DNA of 64,000 nucleotides from Rossellomorea vietnamensis (GTDB lineage: Bacteria; Bacillota; Bacilli; Bacillales; Bacillaceae_B), in the NCBI RefSeq assembly GCF_008180415.1, contig NZ_VTEI01000002.1, forward strand, positions 1-64,000. The letters are read 5' to 3'. The notes under the pieces are model-generated. The model was not told where the DNA came from and did no database searches. It worked only from the letters and a program-made list of their open reading frames with translations. The position numbers and the translations under genes are program-made. Shown in pieces: positions 39,901-47,275 of this stretch; position 1 is the stretch's first letter; each line of letters begins with the position of its first letter.

Positions 39901-40082
39901 TCCAAGACATCTGCATTCATTCGATTTAGTTCCTTCCGCCAATGATTGACTAAATCTTGTACAGTTACTTTTTGTTTATTTCCATTAAGAAAATCTGGTG
40001 CGTTCCATTTATATTGTTGTAGCTTAGCAACGTATTTATCTTGAAAAGCTTTCTCAGCAGCATTTTTTCGTCCATTACTCAT
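36993..40082 (-). CDS. hsdR: Type I restriction enzyme, endonuclease/translocase subunit HsdR
   Basis: A 1029-residue HsdR. The N-terminal nuclease has Asp147 and Glu161-Gln-Lys163 (RFDIVLLINGLPLINIEQK). The motor domain has TTGSGKT (305-311), DEAH (411-414) and a C-terminal helicase motif set ending with QAYSRTNRI. HsdR cuts and translocates DNA that lacks the modification made by its M and S partners. It follows hsdS by 15 bases with GGAAGGAGG upstream, so the operon reads hsdM-hsdS-hsdR. All key residues are present and the length is normal. Confidence 0.95.
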   Translation of the reverse strand: MSNGRKNAAEKAFQDKYVAKLQQYKWNAPDFLNGNKQKVTVQDLVNHWRKELNRMNADVLESVPLTDNEFAQVMAKVSQIENSYEAAKLLAMEQSTGKIDGIYRDSHPDVTREQITMTIFKKAQVRGGDSSYNIAREVETPNGNRFDIVLLINGLPLINIEQKRTDKSLEEAFNQFKRYYAAGEYVNNFMAFSQMMVMTSEVSTRYFATPKSIQAFNPSFVFHWADKYNRPINHWKDVIGHLLMIPMAHQIVGDYLVIDEAKEVENRKHMLLRSYQVHALQAVEGAALGWDNEDKIPHGGFVWHTTGSGKTITSFKTALFLSTRAGFDNVVFLVDRKELDSRTSDNFKAYAQYESVTVDDTAHTFQLRKLLSSASTSIVVTTTFKLNYLVKDLIEAKDESLSNKKIVFIIDEAHRTTMGDMMVTIKNYFRKNGLFYGYTGTPLFDENKIKGMINEKSELIDTTEKLFGRRLHQYTIDEAIADKNVLGFHVDYINTGEFESYDTLREQIVEYKLAEQPDTPKRKLERQVYELSELEVEKEAKKRKLLFYHDETHIPRVVEEILNNWEDQSQHKVFNAILTVAFKHRVIAYYEEFKKQLAERDDIALNVAMTFSFGTDADTKPTDPELIKTMFRDYAAFTGIEYAYGDKRRGEDAYYEDVVERATRGGSGRNPKNIDLIIVADQLLTGYDSRFINTLYVDRSLALQGLIQAYSRTNRIHGKEKEFGTIVNFQYPRITEQTVNDALILYGSGGKNSKAIVEPYPVAVEEFVKYSQEVMEILQDPTAWQALERDDEAKEIFVKAFKKANSQLNTIQQYYEFAWVDEAFGISEHEWLRYVGAYRNVTRDDNPDGDPEDLPILPLGEAKLAGTQKIDAYYIIQLIGEKTTSTNGKQTVDAETLRIIYQHIEELSNMGDFDQAELLKQFVKEELEPGNVASDVNFDEAYEEWKRNKLKNEIYKLSQEWGLNGMILEKSLETYSSANPKDIPYIDELTSNVDYGSIENPKTSNLLEHNMELLKVLPEIVPKIKRKYK

Positions 40083-40097
40083 ATATGTACCTCCTTC

Positions 40098-41345
40098 CTA
40101 TACAAACATCTCTTCTAAATAAGCCTCTTTTACCTTCTTAAGTTTTTCTAGTTTTTTTTCTTCGGTTGTAATCTGGGCATTTAGATTTTTGAAGAACTCA
40201 CCGATTTTTTGTTGTTCTTCCAATTCAGGTACATAAGAACTTAAATTCCCTAACGTTACTAATCCGATACGTTTTCTAGTTGTTCCAGTTGAATTTTCTA
40301 TTGCTTTGGTTCTAAAATTATCATGGTTAATCAAAGTTAATATAAAGTAATTATCAAATTTATTTTTATCTACTTTTAATCTAATACCATCTGATGCCAT
40401 TAAGTATTTTTCTTCATGATACGGTAATATAGCTGCTCTAGCCAGAGGCTCAGCCATTTTTGCAATGATGATATCCTCTGGAAAAATTAAATTGGAAGAC
40501 AGTGATGCTGCCTTTTCTTTCGAAGTGTATATTTTATATTCATTGGAAAAATAACCATCTCCTATATTTTGTAGTTGAATAATTCGTGTACCAGTTTTGG
40601 TGTAATCATCTGTTTTTAAATCCGAACCAAAAGGTCCTCCTGTATAAGAATATGCGTCCGATTCATCTCTGAAATCTTTTAAACTTTTTTCTTGCCATTT
40701 CCCTTCAAACCCATTAAATCTTCTTCGCGGTTCGACTTCGCCTTCTTGTGGGAACATATCGGTTAAATAAGCAGACTTTAATGCTTTTACTTTAACTATT
40801 TTTCGTTCTTGAATTGTAATTCTTTCATCTAATATCTTAAAAAACTCACCTATTTTTTGTTGTTCTTTATAAGTCCGTGGAATGTTAATATTTGTTTCTA
40901 AAATATCCTTATTATAGAGTCTCTGAATAGTACTTCCTTCCAAACCATTCCATTTTATTATCTTATAGAATTGTTTTAGAAAAAGATTATTTAACTTGCC
41001 ATTATGTTTTAACCATACAATATTCGAATCCTGAAAATAAGCATCTTCACCATTATATTCTACAGTCCTTCCAATACTTCCTGAAGCTGAAATTAATATA
41101 TCTCCTATATTTGGATACGGGTACTTTAACTTATATTCATTAAAGATATCATATGAGATAAACGCATTTGCTTTTTGCCCGAAGGTACCTATCTTATAGA
41201 ATGGCACATCTCCTACAATAGAAGTTTGCCATTTAAATATTCGCTTATTCATTTCAACCGTACCAAAATCTCCTAAATTTCCTTCTGTCCACTTTTTCTC
41301 AAACTCTTTAAACCTTCTCTTCGGCACCAACTTATTTGTTTCCAT
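40098..41345 (-). CDS. hsdS: Type I R-M specificity subunit HsdS
   Basis: A 415-residue HsdS with two target-recognition domains (about residues 15-170 and 220-400). They are joined by related helical spacers, seen as KIGEFFKILDERIT in the first half and KIGEFFKNLNAQIT in the second. The recognised site would be bipartite. The ATG overlaps the hsdM stop by one base (TAATG). The internal duplication offers a route to new specificities by recombination, as known for HsdS. Confidence 0.93.
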   Translation of the reverse strand: METNKLVPKRRFKEFEKKWTEGNLGDFGTVEMNKRIFKWQTSIVGDVPFYKIGTFGQKANAFISYDIFNEYKLKYPYPNIGDILISASGSIGRTVEYNGEDAYFQDSNIVWLKHNGKLNNLFLKQFYKIIKWNGLEGSTIQRLYNKDILETNINIPRTYKEQQKIGEFFKILDERITIQERKIVKVKALKSAYLTDMFPQEGEVEPRRRFNGFEGKWQEKSLKDFRDESDAYSYTGGPFGSDLKTDDYTKTGTRIIQLQNIGDGYFSNEYKIYTSKEKAASLSSNLIFPEDIIIAKMAEPLARAAILPYHEEKYLMASDGIRLKVDKNKFDNYFILTLINHDNFRTKAIENSTGTTRKRIGLVTLGNLSSYVPELEEQQKIGEFFKNLNAQITTEEKKLEKLKKVKEAYLEEMFV

Positions 41346-43906
41346 TACTCTGTCACCACCAATTCTTGCAGCATTTCGTCAAATTTTGCTTCTAGTAATT
41401 TACTTTCTTCTTCAATAGTTTCTAACGTATCAGCATATCTTTCCTTTAATTCTTTCAATGTATCCAGTTCCTTTATAAGAGGTACTTCTACAAGTTTTGA
41501 GATGTCTCCTATTAATTGACCAAACCACTTTTTATACATGAGTTGGTCGATTTCTTCATGTGTTAAGTTTTCAATTCTTTTTTCAACTTGTTCAGTTAAT
41601 GCTTTTTCTTTTTCTCTAATTGCTTTGTTTAATGATGATCTTTCATCCAATAGCTCTCTAACCTTGTGTAATAAAACATATTCATCCGTATCTTTTGCAA
41701 CTTTCTTTAATTCTGCTTTTACAGCTGATAAAGTAAAGTCGTCTTCTCTAGCATTTAATGCATCTCCCAATGCTTCCGCTTCTTCACTTTCTTCTACTTT
41801 TGCTGCTTCAACGAGTTCATTTACTTCATCATTAATAGCTGCTAAAGCTTCTTTTTGTGTTTCAACATCACGTAGTTCTTCTGTATAAAGTTCCCTTAAT
41901 ACAAGTTCATTTGGAACAATCGCTCCTACCCAACCATCTTGTTCTGTCCGTTTCGTTTTACCAGAACCTTTTGTAACCATATTGGCTTCACGTGTTTTTC
42001 CTACTGTATAAAAGTCACTAATCGCAATTTTCTCTGTATCTTGGGATAGTATATTTCCCCATAACTCAGCAATAATTTGATAACCATCATACGTATGAAC
42101 GTGATTAAATTGTTTTGTTAGCTTTTTAATTTCCGATAACATTTCTTCATTTAACGGCTCAATATCATTCACATCAGCCACCGTTTTTAACTTTTTCCAA
42201 TATGTATACATATAGGACTCTGTTACTTCTTTTATTGCTTTGATTATATTTTGTACGCTTTCATGTGTTAACACTTCTTCTGTTAAATCTTTAACTGACT
42301 GTGTTACTTCCACATAGCCTGGACGTACTTCAGTAAGCGCATTATATAAAACATCTTTTGTCATCTCGTGTAGCACTGTTAGTGTATTAACTTGGCTTAA
42401 TGGGATGCCACCATACAAATGTGCATCTACATCGTGGGCAATATCTTCTTCTACCCCTTCAATATAACGTTGGATATTTAATTTATATTCATTATCTTTA
42501 ATGTCTTTTCTAGTTGCATTATTACTGTACCCTGGTTCACTCGTGCGTTCGATATATGTATCAACAATTTTAGCGATGTCCTTCTCTTGTAAGACGTGCT
42601 GCTTTCCTTCTTTTACAAACGATTTAGAAGCATCAATCATAAGAACAGGATCATCTAGCTTTCGGTTTTTTTTCAATATTAACACAGTTACTTGAATGCC
42701 TGTATTGGTAAACAGTTTATCTGGCAACCCAATGATTGTATCAATATAGTTTTTCTCTAATAGTCGTTTACGAATTTGCCCTTCTGCCCCTCCGCGGGAT
42801 AACACACCATGTGGTAGTACAATTGCCATCGTACCTTCTTGACCTAAATGGAATAAACCGTGTAATAAAAATGAATAATCACCTTTAGAATCTGGTGGTA
42901 AAACCCCAGCAATTTCAAATCGTGGATCTGTTACTTTTAAGTCTTCTTGATTCCAATTTTTCACTGAATATGGTGGGTTCATTACTACCGCATCAAACTG
43001 AACACCCTCATTGGGACGTTCTGGATCTTCAGGCCAATCTTGTCCTAATGTATCGCCATTTTTTACAGTCATTTTTTCCGGTCGAACACCATGTAATAGT
43101 AGGTTCATTCGTGTTAAGTTATATGTAGCTGTATTTTTTTCTTGACCATAGTAATGGAGATCTTTTCGATTATCTTCTTTTAAATGTCGACTAACCGTTA
43201 AAAGTAATGAACCCGATCCCACTGTAGGGTCATAAATCGATTTTACCTCCGTAGTTTTAGCAACAATTTGTGCCATGACTTCACTTACTTGACGTGGTGT
43301 ATAGAACTCTCCAGCTTTTTTTCCCGATTCCATCGCAAACTGACCGATTAAATATTCGTAAGCATCTCCTAACACATCACCTTTTTGAAGTGCAACCATA
43401 TTTAAATCAGCAAATAATTCAATTAATTTACGAATATTTTTACTTCGAGCATTCAAGTTACTTCCTAACGCAGTGTCTGTTAAATCAATTGTAGAACTAG
43501 AAAAAAGTCCTTTAAAATCATCGATATCACCTGTTGTAGCAACCGTACGTTCGAAACTTTGTAAGCTCTCTGTTACCTTCTCTAATTCAAAAGTGCCTTC
43601 ACGAATATCTTTTAACCAAGTCTGGTATAAGTGTTTAGGTAAAACATAATATCCAAGGACATTTTGAATCATATTGATGAGATGGTTTCCATAATTTGAA
43701 TAAGCCTCTTCATAAGCTTGAACAATTTCTTGCTCATTCCCTTTAGTACCACTTGTTTTTACAAATGTTTCAAGTGTTTTATCACTAAGGAACTTATAGA
43801 ACATTAACCCTAGCATATAATCTTTATAACGGCTGGCATCCATAGAACCACGAAGGTCATTGGCACCGTCCCACAATCTTCTTTTAATATCATCTGACGT
43901 AATCAT
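41345..43906 (-). CDS. hsdM: Type I R-M methyltransferase subunit HsdM, long form
   Basis: About 853 residues. N6-adenine methylase motifs are intact: DPTVGSGSLLL for SAM binding and MNPPYSVKNW as catalytic motif IV. A C-terminal extension of about 330 residues, mostly coiled coil, makes it longer than the classic 500-residue HsdM; such long forms occur in Gram-positive type I systems. The ATG at 43906 is chosen because AAGGAGG lies nine bases upstream. With hsdS it methylates host DNA, and with hsdR it restricts. Confidence 0.93.
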   Translation of the reverse strand: MITSDDIKRRLWDGANDLRGSMDASRYKDYMLGLMFYKFLSDKTLETFVKTSGTKGNEQEIVQAYEEAYSNYGNHLINMIQNVLGYYVLPKHLYQTWLKDIREGTFELEKVTESLQSFERTVATTGDIDDFKGLFSSSTIDLTDTALGSNLNARSKNIRKLIELFADLNMVALQKGDVLGDAYEYLIGQFAMESGKKAGEFYTPRQVSEVMAQIVAKTTEVKSIYDPTVGSGSLLLTVSRHLKEDNRKDLHYYGQEKNTATYNLTRMNLLLHGVRPEKMTVKNGDTLGQDWPEDPERPNEGVQFDAVVMNPPYSVKNWNQEDLKVTDPRFEIAGVLPPDSKGDYSFLLHGLFHLGQEGTMAIVLPHGVLSRGGAEGQIRKRLLEKNYIDTIIGLPDKLFTNTGIQVTVLILKKNRKLDDPVLMIDASKSFVKEGKQHVLQEKDIAKIVDTYIERTSEPGYSNNATRKDIKDNEYKLNIQRYIEGVEEDIAHDVDAHLYGGIPLSQVNTLTVLHEMTKDVLYNALTEVRPGYVEVTQSVKDLTEEVLTHESVQNIIKAIKEVTESYMYTYWKKLKTVADVNDIEPLNEEMLSEIKKLTKQFNHVHTYDGYQIIAELWGNILSQDTEKIAISDFYTVGKTREANMVTKGSGKTKRTEQDGWVGAIVPNELVLRELYTEELRDVETQKEALAAINDEVNELVEAAKVEESEEAEALGDALNAREDDFTLSAVKAELKKVAKDTDEYVLLHKVRELLDERSSLNKAIREKEKALTEQVEKRIENLTHEEIDQLMYKKWFGQLIGDISKLVEVPLIKELDTLKELKERYADTLETIEEESKLLEAKFDEMLQELVVTE

Positions 43907-44437
43907 ATGTTTTCCTCCTTGTGTGTGCATACATTCTCATTCAAAGTGACTAAAATATTATTAATAAGTGTCTGCCATGTGAAATTAAGCCTCTTTTACC
44001 CATTTTAGTCTTTACTTCAGAAAAGGGAAATACCTTGTTCCTAGAATCTGCTTTCAAACGATTTATCGAAGTAACTAATGTCCCATTCAATTTTACAATT
44101 TACATCATACACATGCAAAGATACTAATGCGTATGGGTAAAAATCTAAAAGTCGTCATTGAACGATTGGGACATACACAAGTTGTATCATTTTAGAAATC
44201 TCATACCACACAGGAATTTAGCGGCAATTGGCGAGCATAATTGAAAAAAGAAATTCTAAATTAACTATTACCGACAGTATGAGTCTACTGTACATTATTA
44301 ACTGCCTATTACAATATATAATAGTGAACGGGAAGCTTCCTGTTGATCTATGTACTTGTTGTAACATGTACAAAGGGACGGTTCTGCAACTTCCTTTCAT
44401 GTAAAGAAGTTTAGGGATTGTCCCCTTGTTCTCTATG
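43907..44437. other. Intergenic stretch with integrase relic
   Basis: It contains the hsdM promoter region and a plus-strand relic of a tyrosine recombinase (44041-44195). No intact gene is present. Confidence 0.55.
44041..44195 (+). pseudogene. Relic of tyrosine recombinase (phage-type integrase) C-terminus
   Basis: The final 30 codons read YNLHHTHAKILMRMGKNLKV followed by VIERLGHTQVVSF and a stop. This matches the FHDLRHTHATLL...G.NIKVVSERLGH segment of phage integrases, with the conserved Arg of the HxxR motif lost. Just upstream, in another frame, LESAFKRFIEVTNVPFNF matches the residues that normally precede it, so a frameshift lies near 44095. The catalytic Tyr is absent. Confidence 0.7.
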
Positions 44438-45694
44438 TTATTTAGTTACCTCATCAACTATTTTTCTTTGAATACAAATATCAACTATAGGAATCAAGAC
44501 ACTTTTAAGGTCTTTGACTGAAATATAACGCATTGAACTACTCGTTTCATACCTATTAGTTTGTTGATCCACTAAATATGAATTTAAGATTATTGATAGA
44601 TATTCGGGAAGTACAATTTCTGTGTTAGATTGAATTCTCACTAAGTGATCATGGAACAAATAACCGTTTGCTTCTTCATCGACTATTGCTGCCGGTCCTA
44701 TACTCCCTTTTACTCGAAAAAGAATATCTCCTTTTACAAGAAATTTTTCCTCTGGTATATTGTCTACTTCAACTGATTCCTCATTTTCAAGGTTTATTTT
44801 TTGGACCCTTATATTTTTCGCCTTAATAAGCCCAATTTTGTTTGAACCGTCTGCTTTATGTTTTGATGGGTTAAATCCACTATCTACTTTACCCACTTTA
44901 TCAAGTGGCAATATACTTTTAGCCTGTCTAGTTAACTCATTAACAAAATCATCCATTAAAGGATTAAGTCCTGAAGGAATCCATGTATCTCCACTTAGAG
45001 CCTGATAACCTACAGAAAACAATTTTTTCTCTTCATTTTTAGTCATGTCTATGTTAATATATTTTTTAATAATATTGTTAATCAATCCTGAAGTAGATTG
45101 AGAATCTTCTGTATCCAAATCATTAAGTTGCAGCTTAATTGTTTGGGTTTTTTCTTTTCGTAGTTCCTCTTTCATCCAAGGGATACTAATTTGTTTTAGA
45201 TCTCTGAGGCTTAGTCGTTTAACAACTGTACCTTTACTTAGAGCCTTGATCTGTGTTTTTACATATTCTGTAGTAAATGCCCAATAAATATAGTTAGGGT
45301 CAATTTTGGGTACGCATACTGCAAAGATATCTGAGACAAGAAATAATTCATTTTTCGGTAGGATTGTTGGTAAAGATGACTCAGCCTCAACTAATGGGAT
45401 CAGCATATCCCCACCTTCAGTACAATATCTAAGTCTTCTCGAAACTTTATCGTTAATCTTCTTACTATTTTTTATTCCTCCTGTGAACTTATCAATACAA
45501 CTACCATCGATATATTTATCGTAATTTTTTATTTCAACGTTTGAAACTTTCCGATTACTTGGTACTATTAGACATAGACTTTCAAGTATTCTTGTTTCTT
45601 CATACTCCCCTAAATTAGTTTGTTGAAAATGAAAATTTGGTTCCCACCTTTCTGTATTTGTTAGAGACGAATAATCAATTAATTTAATTTCCAT
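44438..45694 (-). CDS. HsdS-like specificity protein partnered with a degenerate methylase
   Basis: A 418-residue protein with two recognition-like domains. The second half (about 255-415) has LDKVGKVDSGFNPSK, LVKGDILFRVKGSIGPAAIV and YISVKDLKSVLIPI, which match HsdS target-recognition domains; the first half has a similar pattern (LSLRDLKQISIPW). Its ATG follows the upstream stop without a gap (TAAATG), so translation is coupled. No hsdR-like gene accompanies the pair. A DNA-reading role is likely; the rest is inference. Confidence 0.75.
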   Translation of the reverse strand: MEIKLIDYSSLTNTERWEPNFHFQQTNLGEYEETRILESLCLIVPSNRKVSNVEIKNYDKYIDGSCIDKFTGGIKNSKKINDKVSRRLRYCTEGGDMLIPLVEAESSLPTILPKNELFLVSDIFAVCVPKIDPNYIYWAFTTEYVKTQIKALSKGTVVKRLSLRDLKQISIPWMKEELRKEKTQTIKLQLNDLDTEDSQSTSGLINNIIKKYINIDMTKNEEKKLFSVGYQALSGDTWIPSGLNPLMDDFVNELTRQAKSILPLDKVGKVDSGFNPSKHKADGSNKIGLIKAKNIRVQKINLENEESVEVDNIPEEKFLVKGDILFRVKGSIGPAAIVDEEANGYLFHDHLVRIQSNTEIVLPEYLSIILNSYLVDQQTNRYETSSSMRYISVKDLKSVLIPIVDICIQRKIVDEVTK

Positions 45695-46657
45695 TTATAC
45701 ACCTTCTCTCTCAGATAATAACTTACATAACTCCATAAACTCTTTTATTTCAGTTGGTTGTAATTCTTGCTTTTTATCTACTTTAATATCACTAAAATCC
45801 CCCATAATGACGTCTTCAGGTTCAGTCAAATCCTTTGATTTTTTCTGTAGTATTAACATACAGGTTGATACACCAGAGTAAGGCAGAAAAACATTAGAAG
45901 GTAAAGAAATAATGGATATAACATAAGCTTGTTTCAGGATGGCATCTCTAACCTTTTTTGTAGCTCCTCCCTTAAACAGAAAACCAGAAGGTAGAACTGT
46001 AATTATATAGCCACCTGGTTTTGCAATAGTAAACGCCTTATCTAAAATTAATAATTCTGTTTCAGTCGTTTTAATGTCAGTTAGCAAATCCCCACTACTA
46101 AGTAATTCATTTCTATCCACTCTTACACCAAAAGGGACAGTGTAGCTAACAATATCAACTTTCGATTTAGGAACTCCTTCCATAATTACATTTTTTTGAT
46201 CTACCTCTATAGATAAGCCTGTTAATTTTCCTACTTTTTTCTGAATTTGAACGAGCACTTCCATTAGCTCAAAAGATAATGTTTCTGTTGTGTTTAATTC
46301 TTTAAGGAGTTTCCTTTGTGTAAATCCCAGTCCAGATGTGATATCAGCTAAACTAATAGGTGTATCCTTCACAATCGACTTTGCCACTTCAGTAATGGCG
46401 TTAGTTACAAATTCAGGATCTTGTAGCTCACCATGTGAGGACTCTAGGGAAATCTTTCTCAATATTAATTCGAGTTTCACTAGTAACTCATCTTTTGAAA
46501 TGAACATCAATTCTTTCATTACATCAGGGTACTTTACATCAACCAAATTCACCCCGTTTGTTAAATCCTCTAACTGATTAAGCACTACTGTAAATTCATT
46601 AAAATAATTCCCTCCTTTAGCACTAACTTCATTTTTAAACATATCAGCAATGTTCAT
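45695..46657 (-). CDS. Degenerate HsdM-like N6-adenine methylase homologue
   Basis: A 320-residue protein. The C-terminal half follows the HsdM fold closely (FGVRVDRNELL, then LILDKAFTIAKPGGYIITVL, LPSGFLFKGGATKKVR, YSGVSTCMLILQKK). The catalytic NPPF/NPPY motif, however, reads TVPF (SYTVPFGV), and motif I is weak (ADITSGLGF in place of DPxxGSG). It is also much shorter than usual HsdM proteins. Methylation is therefore unlikely. AAAGGAGG precedes the ATG at 46657. With the HsdS-like partner it may form a DNA-binding complex without modification activity. Confidence 0.75.
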   Translation of the reverse strand: MNIADMFKNEVSAKGGNYFNEFTVVLNQLEDLTNGVNLVDVKYPDVMKELMFISKDELLVKLELILRKISLESSHGELQDPEFVTNAITEVAKSIVKDTPISLADITSGLGFTQRKLLKELNTTETLSFELMEVLVQIQKKVGKLTGLSIEVDQKNVIMEGVPKSKVDIVSYTVPFGVRVDRNELLSSGDLLTDIKTTETELLILDKAFTIAKPGGYIITVLPSGFLFKGGATKKVRDAILKQAYVISIISLPSNVFLPYSGVSTCMLILQKKSKDLTEPEDVIMGDFSDIKVDKKQELQPTEIKEFMELCKLLSEREGV

Positions 46658-46684
46658 CTGTGTTCCTCCTTTAAATTTTTATTA

Positions 46685-46779
46685 GGATTATTTTTAGTTT
46701 TTCTAATAACTTAATTATAATACGGATTATTTTAAATATCAATAATAAAAAAGGATTATTTTTAGTTTTTTATTAATGG
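46685..46779. promoter_or_regulatory. Three direct repeats upstream of the degenerate M/S operon
   Basis: GGATTATTTTTAGTTTTT occurs at 46685 and 46753, with a shorter form GGATTATTTT at 46724. They lie 30-120 bases ahead of the start codon in the promoter region, so they look like an operator or iteron set. Confidence 0.6.
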
Positions 46780-46800
46780 TTAATTTAGTAATTAATAAAT

Positions 46801-46832
46801 AGCCGTAGAACGATATAAAGTCCTACAGCTTT
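46801..46832. terminator. Small hairpin, possible terminator
   Basis: AGCCGTAG pairs with CTACAGCT, one G-T pair. It lies between the relic at 46881 and the M/S promoter. Confidence 0.45.
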
Positions 46833-46880
46833 AATATATGATACAAATCAATAACACACTATAATATCGACTTAATTGTT

Positions 46881-47046
46881 TTAAGGACTTAAATCAATCT
46901 GCATTTCCTTAATAAACTGTTTCTTTTCCTCTTCCTTATATCGTTCAGTAAGAAATTGAACAAGGTCCTCTTGTCGTGGTTGCCCGAACACCATTTTATA
47001 TAAAGCTAAAGAAGTACGTAATGCCTTAAGCTTTTGAAAATCCTAA
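46881..47046 (-). pseudogene. C-terminal relic of an unrecognised protein
   Basis: The minus strand reads DFQKLKALRTSLALYKMVFG then QPRQEDLVQFLTERYKEEEK before a stop at 46881. The composition and codon use are protein-like. A stop lies directly before the first codon and no start with a ribosome site exists. The family is not recognised. The cut end is within five bases of a repeat B copy. Confidence 0.5.
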
Positions 47047-47050
47047 TTAT

Positions 47051-47080
47051 CTGTCACAGTGACACCTTAGTAATTGTCGA
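47051..47080 (-). repeat. Dispersed repeat B, inverted degenerate copy
   Basis: CTGTCACAGTGAC followed by ACC...ATTGTCGA, matching the reverse complement of the B copy at 16273-16303 with changes in the middle. Confidence 0.55.
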
Positions 47081-47275
47081 ACTCTATATTATTCTATAAA
47101 GGAAGAAAAAAATTATATTTTCATTCTGACATGGGCAAATATAAGCGAACTTGCAAGTCATGTAATGTTCAACCATGGACACCTTAAGCCTCCAAACATG
47201 AAAACAGCTTACATTACACAGTATGTTATAATGCTTGGAGGCTGTGTAAATATTCATTCTCCCCTTTATTGTCAT

